A stretch of DNA of 64,000 nt from Doryteuthis pealeii (lineage: Eukaryota; Mollusca; Cephalopoda; Myopsida; Loliginidae): assembly GCA_023376005.1 (NCBI GenBank), contig CM042160.1, forward strand, positions 82,212,442 to 82,276,441, written 5' to 3'. Below, one piece after another: positions 10,091 to 20,922 of the stretch. The notes beneath the pieces are model-generated. The model saw only the letters and a list, made by a program, of their open reading frames with translations, made no database searches and was not told the DNA's origin. The position numbers were made by a program, and so were the translations under genes. The stretch's first letter is position 1; each line of letters begins with the position of its first letter.

Positions 10091-10123
10091 AACTATAGAC
10101 ACGTGTTTTCGAGGTATCACCTC
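10091..10123 (-). ncRNA. Decayed hammerhead, core lost
   Basis: Stem II is perfect here (GAGGU/ACCUC with GAU loop, 10123-10111), GAAA has one extra A, and stem III ACACGUGU (10106-10099) and the 3' strand of stem I are kept. The CUGAUGA segment is replaced by CTTTGA, so the motif cannot cleave. The break is at the ribozyme core. Confidence 0.7.
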
Positions 10124-10223
10124 TCAAAGTAAAAAATATAACAAAAGACTTAGGATTTTTGCATTATAGTCTATTTCAGGAAGTTTAGACAAAGTGTCTA
10201 ACTCTCCCGATTCATCAGAAAAA

Positions 10224-10415
10224 CTAAGAAAGGGAGAAAGAGAGAAAAGAAAGAAAGAAAGAAAGAAAGAAAGAATAAAGGAAAAGACAATTAAACAAAA
10301 AAAGAAAGATAAGGAAACAAAGGAACAAAGAAGAAAGAAAGAAAAAAGGAAACAAAAAAGAAAGAAAAAAACAAAGAAAGAAAGAAGAACGAAAGAAAGA
10401 AAGACAAGGAAACAT

Positions 10416-10454
<39 letters not shown>

Positions 10455-10534
10455 GAAAAGATATGTAAAAAAGAAAGAAAAGATAAGGAACAGAAGAACA
10501 AAGAAGAAAGAAAGAAACAAAAAAGGAAACAAAA

Positions 10535-10570
<36 letters not shown>

Positions 10571-10655
10571 AAAGAAAAGACAAGTAAAAAGAAAGATAAG
10601 ATAAGGAAACAGAAGAACAAAGAAGAAAGAAAGAAGAAAAAAAGGAAAGAAAGAA

Positions 10656-10699
<44 letters not shown>

Positions 10700-10760
10700 A
10701 AACAAGAGAACAAACAAAAGAAAGAAAGAAAAGAAAAAGAAAGAAAAAGAAAGAAATCTC
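10224..10760. repeat. (GAAA)n-type minisatellite
   Basis: More than 500 bases of GAAA/GAAAG variants with interspersed GAACAAAGAA units. The open frames on both strands here are artefacts of the repeat. An AAAAG tract follows at 10890-10960, and a similar tract lies at 12880-13090. Confidence 0.95.
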
Positions 10761-11247
10761 CTAAAAGTCATTTAATATTTTCCTTTTTCAACCTTGAAAA
10801 AATAAAATCATATCAGAAAATCTTGACATATTTTTTTTTTTTGTTTCCTGATAAGACAATTTCCATTTGTTAACTTTTCAGTTTCATAAAAAGAAAAGAA
10901 AAGAAAAAAAAAGAAAAGAAAAGAAAAGAAAAGAAAAGAAAAGAAAAGAAAGAAAAGAAATTGGGTTATTCTGATTTTTTTGGTTACAACCTTTTTAGCT
11001 TTTTAGTTTGGGTACATAATGGATAATTCTACAAAATGTTTATTCACTTTCAGTAATAGAAATATTCTGTATTAATATCAGGTGTGTGCAAAAGTTTCCA
11101 GCAGAAAACAATTTATAATTGTCTATTCAGTATCTAGTTTTTGAACAAAAAAGAACTTTACCCTCACTAAAGCCTTTTTATATGAAGATCAGCTGAAAAG
11201 TTCATAGGCTGACCAAGATGCTCTCATGGAATGTGACCAAATAAGGT

Positions 11248-11319
11248 TTATTTTTTAACATAGTTCCCCCTGTGCTCTACATACTTCTTCCATCGGTGTT
11301 GCATTGCTTGGATCCCATT
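11248..11319 (-). pseudogene. Mariner transposase C-terminal remnant
   Basis: The minus strand reads NGIQAMQHRWKKYVEHRGNY then VKK and a stop at 11248-11250. A C-terminus with W-KKYV/CVE--G-YV-K is typical of mariner-family transposases (IS630/Tc1/mariner, DD34D). Further upstream the frame meets a stop and is lost, so only about 23 codons survive. Sequence just outside the stop (11188-11215, AAAAGTTCATAGGCTGACC) looks like the mariner 3' region. The family A copy at 11345 starts immediately after the remnant. Non-functional. Confidence 0.65.
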
Positions 11320-11344
11320 GGTCTAAAACAGTCATTAGCAGCAG

Positions 11345-11975
11345 ATATGGTTTGGTTGGGTTGATTGGGTTTTATGGCATGTCAACCCCTATGGGTTATT
11401 TTATGCCCAATACTTCTATTGGTAAAAAAAATGTTTAATGCTGACAAAGTTTTGAAATAATTTCATTTCTAATGGATAATACAATTTTGTTTATAAACTC
11501 ATGTTTTCTATTTACTCATAGATGGGACCCTAATAGGTACTACCACTCCGGGTCAGAGTGGACTAGGGAGCAATGGTGATGAAGGGGTGCTCCACATTCC
11601 CCAAACCTCCAGAACTGGAACCTCACCATCAGATAGAGTTTAACATCATTCCCAGGACATGTAGACCCGCAGCCACCGCCTTCTAGCACCCATATGATAA
11701 AAAGGGTTGGGGATTGCCATAAGGGCAATAGGGTTGGGAAAATCATATAGGTGCTAGGGCTTGATGTGACCAGCCGATTGATCGGAGGGGGCCTCTCCGA
11801 CTGCCCATCTAGCCTAAGATAGGGCCAAAGTGGAGTATTGCAAGTCATGGACTGCTCATCCACCTGGGTTCTATCCTTAAGCATCATGGGTCGCCAACCA
11901 CGGCCAACAGGTGGCCCCATTGGGGGGAGTCTTACCCCTGCAGAGGTGCAGTCGGTGCATCATATAAACTTTTCA
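11345..11975 (+). repeat. Family A interspersed repeat, near full length
   Basis: It begins GGTTTGGTTGGGTTGATTGG and TTATGGCATGTCAACC, and continues through ATAGATGGGACCCTAATAGG, ACTCCGGGTCAGAGTGGA, AATCATATAGGTGCTAGGGC and TGTGACCAGCCGATTGATCG. At least ten copies or fragments occur in this window in both orientations. I find no protein or tRNA-like promoter, so the class is unclear: a non-autonomous LINE tail or a large MITE. Confidence 0.75.
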
Positions 11976-12032
11976 GCCCACCATCATATATGCAATCATA
12001 TATGAAAAGTAAAAAATGATAATAACTCTTTC

Positions 12033-12437
12033 TTGATTCAATTAGTGTTCAAAATTTGTTTCTATTTAACTCATAAATGGAATCCTAACATTCTACTACC
12101 ACTGAGTGGTAAAAACTCATTTTGTTCTATTTATCCCATAGATGTGACTCTAACATGTACTACCGCTCCGGATCTGAGTGGATCTAAGAGTGGTACTCCA
12201 CATTCCCCAGAGGTCCAGAATTGGAACTTCACTATCAGGTAGAGTATAATGCCATACCCAGGACATTCAGACCTTCAGCCACCACCTTCTAGCACATATA
12301 TGACAAAAAGGGTTTGGACTTGCCATAAGGGCAATAGGGTTGGGACAATCATATAAGTGCTAGGGCTTGATATGACCAGCCAATTGATCAGTGGGGCCTC
12401 TCTGACCACCCATCTCACCTAAGTAAGTCCACCATTG
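12033..12437 (+). repeat. Family A repeat, partial
   Basis: Matches the middle and 3' part of family A (GGATCTGAGTGGATC, CAATCATATAAGTGCTAGGG, TATGACCAGCCAATTGATCA), but lacks the 5' start. It lies in the same orientation right after the previous copy. An ATTTTAAAATTTAAAA low-complexity tract follows at 12465-12600. Confidence 0.7.
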
Positions 12438-12639
12438 ACAATTTTTAATCAGAGTAAAATTCAACAAAAAATTTTTTTTAATCATTTTAAAATTTAAAAT
12501 TATAAAATTTAAAATTTAAAATTTTGAGTATTTTTTATTTATTTTAAAATTTTAAATTTTTAAATTTTTAAATTTTAAAAATCATTTTAAAATTTAAAAT
12601 TCAGAGTTTTTCCTCCAGATGTTTTACTATGTAAATGAG

Positions 12640-13145
12640 ATTACTCAAGCTATGCTACTCATGCGCTGAAGTGTCCTGGGTATGACGTTAAACTGCATGT
12701 GGTGGTGAAGTTTCAAATCTGGATCTCTTGAGAGTGTGGAGTACTCATTTATCACCATTACTTGAAGGTTCACTCTGACCCGGAGTGGTAGTACTTGTTA
12801 GGGTCACATCTATGAAAATGAGTTTTAAAAAATTGAGTTTTTAAAAAATATGAAGAAAAAAATATAGAAAAGACAAGGAAATGAAAGAAAGAAAGAAAAA
12901 AGAAAGAAAGGAAAGATAAGAAAACTAAGAAAGGGAGAAAGAAAGAAAGAAAGAAAAGGCAAAAAAAGAAAGAAAGAAAGAAAGAAAGAAAAGACAAGGA
13001 AATAAAGAAACAAAGAAGAAAGAAAGAAAAAAGGAAAAAGCAAAAAACAAAGAAAAAAACAAAGAAAGAAAGAAAGAAAGAAAGAAAGAATAAAAAATGT
13101 CGTCAATAATCCAACAAGAGTTGACATGCCATAAAATTCAACCAA
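12640..13145 (-). repeat. Family A repeat, reverse copy split by a GAAA tract
   Basis: TGTCCTGGGTATGACGTTAA at about 12671 and GGTTCACTCTGACCCGGAGT at about 12767 are reverse-strand family A. The 5' end of the repeat reappears at about 13108-13145 (GTTGACATGCCATAAAATTC). Between them lies an expanded GAAA/AAAG tract (12870-13090). The tract replaces the poly-A/T part present in other copies. Confidence 0.65.
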
Positions 13146-13198
13146 CCAACAACATTGAAGTTTTTAAGTTTTCATTTTCCACTATTTAAAACTGAAGT

Positions 13199-13246
13199 CC
13201 TCTCTCTCTCTCTCTCCCTCCCTCTCTCTCTCTCCCCCTCTCTCTC
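13199..13246. repeat. (CT)n microsatellite
   Basis: Imperfect TCTC run. A tandemly duplicated stretch follows. Confidence 0.9.
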
Positions 13247-13304
13247 ATGTTTTATAGCGCAATTATTCTTTTTGTGTGTGTATATAATATTCAACCAACA
13301 TTGT

Positions 13305-14700
13305 GTGTTGAGTCAGTGAGGACCTGTTAACTCCTCACCCATCATTCTCAGCCTCTATCATCGATCAGATATCCGCAAGAGTTGTCACTTTTGTTGAATT
13401 TCTCCTCTATTTGTAATGTGATCAGTCAATCAGTTAGTAATATAAAGTCAGTTTCAACCAAGCAGCAAGGGAGTCCATCCCCTTTTTGAAGATTTTTTTT
13501 CTAACAGAGGTGGATCACCACACCTACCATCAGCTCTCAGATGTTTTACTGCACAGATCAGATTACCCAAGCTGTGCTACTCATGCGCTGAGTCAATAAG
13601 GACCCGTTAATTCCTCACCCAATCATTCTCATCATCAAACATCAAGTCGGTACGTTTGTTGAATTTTCCTCACTTTATGAAAGGATCGCTCAACCAGAAC
13701 AAAGTTCATGTTTTTATCTGTCAGTCATCTAAAAATAGATTGTGCCACATAAAAAACATGAAATAATTTGATCTCTCTAAAACCGTTTTAACGTGGTTAA
13801 AGCTTTTTGAAATTTGACTGAGAATTTGATCCTGCGTTCTATTTTTCGTGACACACCTGTAATTTTTCGTGACACACCTGTAATTGCAATTCAGAGAAGC
13901 ATTTCTTGTTTGTTTTTTTCATCGTACAACGTATAATAAATACCACGTGCGATAACCTGTCCTCATCAGCTGCTAACTAGGTGTGATAAAAGAGGGACTG
14001 CCATACCTAGTGCCACCAAGCAGCCTTTTGGCCACAGGACAGGTTATTTTTTTTTAAAAGTTTCAAGTTGAATGTATTTTGTGATTTTCTTAACAACGCA
14101 TTTACTAACAGTAAACAGTTATTAATCGTTATTATTGTTATAGGTGATATAACCTATGGACATAAATGGAATGCGCCGACAATTACTATAAGTAGCAGGA
14201 ACAATTGTGGTTTGACGCGAAGCAAATACGAGTCACCTCGTAACTATATTGGTCGGATGCAATCTCCACTTTCTTTGCTGTAAATTTCTACTCCTTTTGT
14301 TCAATACATTTGTATACATTGTTACTAGTCATTTGTCTTATTTTTGACCCTTAAAACCCTCCAACAATTATTCATGTTCTGATATGTCAGTCACGTAAAA
14401 ATACGTTGTCCCACTTTAAAAAACCTGAAAGAATCTGATCTCTCTAAGCCCGTTTTAACGTGGTTAATGTTTTGGGGAATTTGACTGATAATTTGATCCT
14501 GCGTTCTATTTTCATGACACACTTAACCAAACACACCTGTAATGCTTCAAGATTACCCACCTGAATGGGAATTTTGAGAGGCGTGCGATACCCTGCCCTC
14601 ATCAGCCGCTAACTAGGTGTGATAACACAGTTTCAGTGGCTTAAAGTGGGACTGCCACACCGAGTATCACCAAGTGTCCGTTCCTCTTAGCAGTTTCAAG
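13305..14700. repeat. Duplicated unclassified repeat (about 630-bp spacing)
   Basis: Segments at 13720-13880 and 14375-14545 match (CGTTTTAACGTGGTTAA, TTTGATCCTGCGTTCTATTT). Segments at 13944-14024 and 14580-14682 match (CAGC-GCTAACTAGGTGTGAT). A shorter pair lies at 13318-13350 and 13583-13625 (GAGTCA then CGTTAA-TCCTCACCC). 13430-13590 also contains a reverse SINE-A fragment. The class is unknown. A 71-codon frame at 14068-14283 has no recognised domain. Confidence 0.55.
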
Positions 14701-15300
14701 TTAAATGAATTTAAGTCCAGAATTCTGTGTGTGGTCATCCTGTAAGAGTATTTACGGGGTTTCATTGGAGCCCTTATTCTCCGGTTGAAGGAAGGTCGAA
14801 AGAAGGAAACAAACACAAATATAAATTATAGACTCATGTATTATCAAAAAGTACAGAAATGTTGTTGCAAATTTTAATGACATTTGCTACAAGACTTATC
14901 TGTGAGGTGAAATACTGTTTATTGGAGAAGTGGCACTAACAGGTGTATTCTGGTCGCTGGTTGTAGAGTTCTGTAGAGACGCGTCCGTTTTGTCGGTTCT
15001 TGTCCGATAAGTAAAAGTAGGGGATGCTATTTTAACTGTTCTTTTAAATGACGGTGGATGGGGTCCTCTTCAAGTAGACTATTTAGGCCTTCTGATAAGT
15101 ATGCTGTCGAAACGGCCTTCAGAAAGTATGCTGTTAAAAAACGCCTCCGTCCGGGTTGACGGCCTGCAGACAAGAGCAGCCCTTTTGATGGGCAAGGTGG
15201 TGAGAGAGCTTATTTTTGCGTGTCTCCTCGATAACTACTCCCTGATAAGTTCTGGGGTTTGGATTTGGCGCCAACCTTCTCTTGGCGATTCGCCCTCTAG
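14701..15300. other. Unclassified, GC-richer retroelement-like stretch
   Basis: Less AT-rich than the surroundings and rich in CpG. It carries TTTGGCGCCAACC at about 15264, which resembles a primer-binding or LTR-edge motif, but I cannot define termini. AAGTCCAGAATTCTGTG (14715) recurs as AGGTCCAGAATTCTGTG at 16747. A 71-codon frame (15101-15316) has no domain that I recognise. Confidence 0.35.
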
Positions 15301-15815
15301 TGGCAGGGGAAGATAATTCTCTATCAGATTTCCGATACCTGACTCTTACACCCCATCATTCAATTTACATTCTCCCACAAGGGAATTACAATGTTCACAT
15401 CAGCATGTCTTATCTTAGTGGTTTCAAGTTAGTATTATTAGTGTTGTTCGGACTATTGTCATTGTTATTTGTACAACGTTTTGGCCGATATACCCTCCGG
15501 CCTTCTTCAGGTATTTTTTGTCGGACTCGGGAACCTTCTCGGACTCGGGAACCTTCTTTTCGAACTCGGGAATTTTCTTGTCGTATTTGGGAGCCATCAC
15601 GGAACTTTGAACCTAACCCTTTATTTATTCCACGGGGGTATCCTGTTCTCATTCCGCTAACCATAGCTGGGGTAGGAGTTGTGCTAATTAATTATTTTTC
15701 TAACTGCTTTCACACAGGATTGAACTCGGGAACCAGAGATAACTGTCACTTAGAACTTTCTTTTAACCAAACTGCCTAATCCACTCGGCCATGTGTCCAA
15801 TTGGACAATTGAGTG
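15300..15815 (-). mobile_element. tRNA-Leu/Ser-headed SINE (SINE-D family)
   Basis: On the minus strand it starts with a tRNA-like head: ATGGCCGAGTGGATTAGG (about 15795) and GAGTTCAATCCTGTG (about 15715). The body has CCATCACGGAACTTTG repeats in complement and short GAACCTTCT/GGACTCGGG iterations (15515-15570). The 3' part carries CTGAAGAAGGCCGG (15510-15497) and ends with TAACAATG-type sequence. Other copies lie at 18.31, 27.6, 52.97, 54.29 and 59.15 kb. Reading frames at 15282-15779 and 15410-15664 are SINE shadows. Confidence 0.7.
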
Positions 15816-16070
15816 TGAATTTTGGAAACTTAAGTTCAAGTTGATTGCATTTTGTGATTTTCTTAACAACACGTTTACTTTCTCCCGTTCATAACATTAG
15901 ACAATTGTATTAACCCTTATTAACTGTCCTTCATGTCACACAATTACACGAGTCGCATGTTGATAAATTGTGGTAACATTTGTTACAAAATATTAAAGAG
16001 TCCTAGAGACCTGTGGAGACTTGTTATAACCACCGGCTAAGGCAGTGGTCATAACATTGTGCTACGATTT

Positions 16071-16629
16071 TAGTAGCCATCACTAGGCTTTAATCAAGAG
16101 AACTTGTCCAGCAGAGATCCTTGATAAAGAATCCTTTGTTTGTTCCTTGGTGCTCCTCAGTCTTGTAAGTCCTTCGTCAGTGATTGCAAATGGATGTCTC
16201 TCAGTATCAGTGATTAAGTAGTCAACCAGCCATGCCTTCAGGCTGTTGATTGGTTGAGGTTTAAACCATGTGACCTCACTTAGTCTATAAATTTAAGTGG
16301 TGTATTGTAGCACGGCTTATATACATCAAAATAGATAGAGGCACGTAGCATTTTGATTAGAATCGTAGGAAATGGGCTCATAGTAGCCATCACTAGGCTT
16401 CAAGCAAGAGAACTTGTCCGGCAGAGATTCTTGATAAAGAATCCTTTGTTTGTTCCTTGGTGCTCCTCAGTATTACAAGTCCTTCGTCAATGATTGCAAA
16501 TGGACGCCTCTCAGTATCAGTGATTAAGTAGTCAACCAGCCATGCACTCGGGCTGTTGATTGGCTGAGGTTTAAACCACATGACCTCGCTTAGTCTATAA
16601 ATTTAAGTGGTGTATTGTAGCACACCCTA
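16071..16629. repeat. Two direct repeats, 310-bp period
   Basis: TAGTAGCCATCACTAGGCTT starts at 16071 and again at 16381. About 250 bp of each unit match closely (for example CCTTTGTTTGTTCCTTGGTG). A diverged partial third copy lies at about 18950-19170 (GAGCTGTTGATTGG, TTTATAAGTTTAAGTGGTGG). It is a dispersed repeat of unknown class. Confidence 0.75.
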
Positions 16630-16739
16630 TATACAGAATAATCTAACAATCTATTTCGCATGCAATATGGTATCTGCTTAAGATTTTGACTTCAAATTCC
16701 CTGCCTGCTTAAAATTTTTTTCCAGCATGTTGTCGCTCA

Positions 16740-16860
16740 GCATTAAGGTCCAGAATTCTGTGGGGGGTGATCCTGACTCTTAACCCTATCATCCAATTTA
16801 CATTCCTCAACAGGGGAATTACAGTAATCACATCAGCGTGTTTTATAGATCGTAAACCTC
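16740..16860. repeat. Partial copy of the 15.3-kb repeat
   Basis: TCCTGACTCTTAACCC-TATC and GGGGAATTACAGTAATCACA match 15340-15405, upstream of SINE-D. This suggests that the two are parts of one longer dispersed unit. Confidence 0.5.
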
Positions 16861-16918
16861 ACAGGCAGTCAACTTTCTATCATAAATATAAACTAAATAT
16901 TTTCATTCATATTCAAGG

Positions 16919-17507
16919 TTAACATTCATCAGCTGATCTGTAATGAGGGTTGCCAACCTGAAAAATTAATCTCATATACAAGGAAATTGACTTATGAGCA
17001 GAACACTGATAAGCTGATCTTCAATGAGGGTTGCCAACCTGAAAAATTAATCTCATATACAAGGAAATTGACTTATGAGCAGAACACTGATAAGCTGATC
17101 TTCAATGAGGGTTGCCAACCTGAAAATTAATCTCATATACAAGGAAATTGACTTATGAGCAGAACACTGATAAACTGATCTTCAATGAGGTTGCCAACCT
17201 GAAAAATTAATCTCATATACAAGGAAATTGACTTATGAGCAGAACACTGATAAGCTGATCTTCAATGAGGGTTGCCAACCTGAAAAATTAATCCCATATA
17301 CAAGGAAATTGACTTATGAGCAGAACACTAATAAGCTGATCTTCAATAAGGGTTGCCAACCTGAAAAATTAATCTCATATACAAGGAAATTGACTTATGA
17401 GCAGAACACTGATAAGCTGATCTTCAATGAGGGTTGCCAACCTGAAAAATCAATCTCATATACAAGGAAATTGATTTATGAGCAGAATGTATTAAACTTG
17501 TAAGTCA
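16919..17507. repeat. 81-bp minisatellite, about seven copies
   Basis: GAGGGTTGCCAACCTGAAAA recurs every 81 bp (one unit 79 bp). The unit length is divisible by three, so part of the array is open for 91 codons on the plus strand, but the 79-bp unit breaks the frame. The last unit runs into AAGTCAAGGTATCACTGTAT (17501-17520), which looks like a pogo/Tigger-like transposon end. The array may be an expanded internal segment of such an element. Confidence 0.9.
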
Positions 17508-17520
17508 AGGTATCACTGTA

Positions 17521-18300
17521 TATTTCAGAATGATGTATGAAAAAAGTGATATGTATAAGGTTATGTGACCATCCTATATTGCATTCACCAGATTGGTAGG
17601 GGAGTTTTATTACTTTCCTGTGTGATATTTAAATTTAGTTTCGACTTTTGACAATTAAATATTTTCACTTTTAGGTGTCGGGGGAAAGGTAGAAAAAGTT
17701 GTTAAGTTTAAAAATGGAGAATTTCAGTGGGTGATGAGAATTTATTTGAAATAAAATGTTTTGAAAATTTTTCCATCTTGTTTTCAGAATTCATCATAAA
17801 TCTATGTGTTACATAGTTTGTAGGTAGCCTATGAATTATGTATGAAGTGTAGTTAGATTTTTTAATTGAAGTTCGTTGAAAATTCAAATAACAGGAATAA
17901 ATGGAAAGTTACCGTTAGCCATTGGAATTATTGACAGCAGTTAACCTTTACTTGATCCCCCCGACTTCCGCCAAAGAAAGATGTGGAAAGAAATTAAGTT
18001 AATTAAGCAGTTGCCAGTAGTTAGTCAAGAGAAGCAGATGTTTGGGTCTTGCTCCGAAGATGCTAACTTCTCACCACGCAGTTAGAAATCCTTTTGGGCT
18101 GTGGGTTCTTAATAAAGAATAAAAAAAACAATTGCTTATTAATTATTCCAAGAGCGAGATGAACAGACACCCAACCCAGAGAAGAAATCAACCCAGATGA
18201 AAATTGCCACCGGCGAAGTAAGAACCCATCTCATTATCTCCTCTCTCCTCTTTCGTCCATTTATATACCCGATATGCAAACATAAGATCATCCAAAATAT
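17521..18300. other. Nothing recognised
   Basis: AT-rich to mixed sequence without repeat family, RNA gene or domain that I can name. A 65-codon minus-strand frame at 18139-18336 overlaps the start of a SINE and has no recognisable domain. Confidence 0.4.
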
Positions 18301-18308
18301 TTCTATTG

Positions 18309-18692
18309 ATGATGTGTCCAATTGGACACATGGCATAGTGGATAAAGGAGTTAGGTTAAGACAGTTCTAAGTGACAGTTATCTCTAGACTGCAGGTTCAA
18401 TCCTGCTTAGGGGCAGCAGTAACATAGAATAATAATAAACACAGCTTAACACCTGTACCCCAGCTATGGTTTGTGAACTGAATAAAAGATTAGGTTCAAA
18501 GTTCCGTGATGGCGCTCGAATATGACAAGAAGGTTCCCTGAGTTCGAAAAGAAAGTTCCCGAGTTTGAGATGGCTCCCGAGTCTGACAAGAAATACCTGA
18601 AGATGGCCGGAGAGCACATTGGCTGAAATGTTGTACAGATAATAATAAAGATGAGGACAATAGTCAGAATAATCCAAATAATCTAAATTTCC
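18309..18692 (+). mobile_element. SINE-D copy, nearly complete
   Basis: Head at 18311-18415: GTCCAATTGGACACATGGC, then GCAGGTTCAATCCTGC as box B. The body carries GTTCCGTGATGG and repeated GTTCCC-GAGTTCGAAAAG motifs. The 3' part has CTGAAGATGGCCGG (18596) and ATTGGCTGAAATG, then AATAAAGATGAGGACAATAG. The CTGAAGA...GAAA arrangement with a 5-bp stem (GGCCG/TGGCT) resembles hammerhead stem II, but I cannot close stem I or III. Confidence 0.75.
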
Positions 18693-18789
18693 ATTGATAA
18701 TCTTCTAGAAAAGGACTGTCAACCTCAATGACACAAAAGGGCCATTAGGTCCCCCACCCCCAGAAATAGACAAGATTTGCAATTTACAC

Positions 18790-19240
18790 CAGTTACAGGG
18801 ACTATACATATATTTACCAACCTCTCCGCATGAGTAGGATGTGACACAAGGTCAATTTCTTAAGCAAATTCTAACAGGTCAGATGTTACAATTTTTGTGG
18901 CCATTTTGCAAGTGAGAGCACTTTACAGTGGAAATCCTTGGTGTTCCTTAATGTTAGGTAGAATCATTTGGTTGTTCCTCGATGTTTCTTAGTGTTTGGT
19001 AGAATCCTTTGGTCGCAGATCTGTTCGTCCGTGTCAAATATGTGCAAATGAACGGCTTTCAAATTCGGCAATTAAATAGTTAACTAACCACATATTCGAG
19101 CTGTTGATTGGGTGGCTTTAGCCCACGCAGAGTTTATAAGTTTAAGTGGTGGATTCCAGCACACCTTATATCACCAAAATATTCCAGCATTAGAATTTAG
19201 AGTTTACCTTCTCCTAGACTGGTTGCCTAACCAAGGTTAA
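18790..19240 (-). repeat. SINE-B fragments and a diverged 310-bp repeat
   Basis: 18820-18880 (GTAGGATGTGACACAAGG, CAATTTCTTAAGC) and 19205-19245 (CTTCTCCTAGACTGGTTGCC) are reverse-strand pieces of SINE-B. They flank a diverged copy of the 16.07-kb repeat (about 18950-19170). Confidence 0.6.
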
Positions 19241-19245
19241 CTCAA

Positions 19246-20640
19246 TGGCACAAAAAAGCCATTATGTTCCCAGGAATAAGCAAAGCAGGTCAATGTTACA
19301 TAACTGATAGGTTGCCTTTCAATTCTGTATGGTAGTGTAGTTAAATCAAAATAATGGTTTTGTGGAAAAATACAGAGAATTTGATTGACAGGATTTAACC
19401 CTATGTTTAACCTCTTCTCAAATTAGACAGCCAACGTGAGAAGTTAGTTTAGAGAAATGAGTTGGGGTTGGGCGACTGAATGAGGCAGATCACAAGTTTG
19501 CATCTCTCATTGAAATAACCATTTCTCATGTGTGTTTGTCTTGAGTTTGATATTAAAATAAAAGGTATCTATTAAAGAAAAAAGGAAAAGTCTTGTATTA
19601 GTTTATTAAAAACTAAGCAATAGACCAAGACACAGAAGACTTTCCAAGATCAAAATGAGAATTCCAACAAGACACCCAAGACCTGAAGAACAGCCACCCA
19701 GAGATTACTAAATGATTCTATTGTAGGGCACTAAATGGAGTAGTCTCCCTTGTCACAGGGTTTGAGGAACTCTTCCAAGTCAGGAATCCCCTTTTGGTCA
19801 CATGTCATGCAAACCTCAAAATATCAGCTCTTTTACAAAGCTGTCTTGACAAGGACAGACGTGCTCATCACTTCTCCTCAGCAACACACATGGTGCACAC
19901 CTTTCGGTTCAGATCCCGTAAGTAGTAAGTGGTTTGCACCTCTTTTTTCTTTTATAAGAAAACAGTTCATTAGATGCTGTAAAGAATAGTTAATGACACA
20001 CAAGGCTTATAAACAAAACAGTGGCTTTATCGTAGCAAGACTAAGTTATACAATACAAATACAAATACAATACAATACAATTACAATGTAAGTTGGTACA
20101 AATGTTTGTGTAAGTTTACAATGTGTAATGCTTGTAAATGTTCAAGTTGTGAGTTGTTTGTGAGTTGTTTGCGATTTGATACTTATCACGGACTTATCTT
20201 AAATCCAGGTAGAAAGTCTTGCTAGTTGTTAGTTGCCTTTTACGCGGACAGCGGCCCTGCATTTGCTGTTCCTGTTCTTCTCGTTCCGTGAACGCCTGGA
20301 GCATAAATTTACGTCCTTCCGAGATAGATTCCAGCGGGCAAGAGGGTGGATAGCAGTTTTCACTATCAAAATTGGCGGTCCAAACTGAGCCTCGTAACGT
20401 GTGCACTGATTGGTCGCCGACAAAGGCCCTTAGCCAATCGCATGAGTTTTCTCATCAGTTTATGGCTAAGTCATTAGGCTCTGTCGCTATAGACAAAGGG
20501 AGATAATTAGAATTGTTTTGGGCTTATCATGTTTATTATTTCCATAAGGTGGAAAATAGATAGTATTATTTTCCATACTTTTGCAATTGTGACAGTGTAT
20601 TGCCTGGGGAGCCTAGTTCCCCCATATGTATAAATTAAAT
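19246..20640. other. Unclassified; possible LTR-type remnant at 20.0-20.5 kb
   Basis: 19246-19990 has no recognised feature; the 79-codon frame at 19750-19989 shows no domain. 20005-20500 is richer in GC with (AATAC)n at 20050-20085. The shape (pyrimidine-rich, CpG-bearing) is LTR-like, but no termini can be fixed. AAAGGGAGATAATTAG occurs at 20497. Confidence 0.3.
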
Positions 20641-20856
20641 GTTCTATGTCCTTGATTAATGTGACTGTTGTTAACCTAACGATATGTTCTGTGTTGGGTA
20701 CTCTCCTTTAAGTAACCCGATGCTTTATAAGAAACGGAATTTATACTCTGTGAACTTATACTATTGTTTGTACATATTTAATTTTAGATTTTAGAACTGC
20801 TGCAAGACTTTATGAATACCCTGTATATATGTTGACTTTATGTCTTTGCTCTCCTA

Positions 20857-20859
<3 letters not shown>

Positions 20860-20914
<55 letters not shown>
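20860..20914. repeat. (AC)n(AT)n microsatellite
   Basis: About ten AC units followed by about 17 AT units. 20641-20859 and 20915-21550 hold no feature that I recognise, except a short TA run at 21065. Confidence 0.95.

Positions 20915-20922
<8 letters not shown>

Larger units (their letters stand above)
9775..10123 (-). mobile_element. Second hammerhead family, tandem with 312-bp period
   Basis: AACTATAGACACGTGTTTT-like sequence recurs at 9779 and 10091, giving a 312-bp unit. On the minus strand the unit has a tRNA-like head: box A-like TGGCTGTGTGG (9905-9895) and box B-like GGTCTCAAACCC (9864-9853), with the ribozyme downstream. The copy at 10091 lacks the core. The promoter-plus-ribozyme plan resembles Schistosoma Sm-alpha repeats and animal retrozymes. 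Confidence 0.6.

Noticed and set aside
10124..10771. Long serine/phenylalanine frame and its K/E/R-rich opposite
   Set aside because: Both strands are open because of the GAAA repeat; no protein signal.
13955..14620. Minus-strand CTGATGAGG motifs at about 13965 and 14603
   Set aside because: The sequence after stem II is GCAC and not GAAA, and no stem I closes.
15282..15779. 165-codon frame over SINE-D
   Set aside because: Shadow of a tRNA-headed SINE; similar shadow frames appear in other copies on either strand and in different phases.
17228..17503. Repeat protein of 27-residue units
   Set aside because: Frame exists only because the minisatellite unit is 81 bp; a 79-bp unit breaks it, and there is no conserved start.
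16919..17507. CRISPR-like array
   Set aside because: Units are contiguous 81-bp repeats without unique spacers, in a eukaryotic genome.
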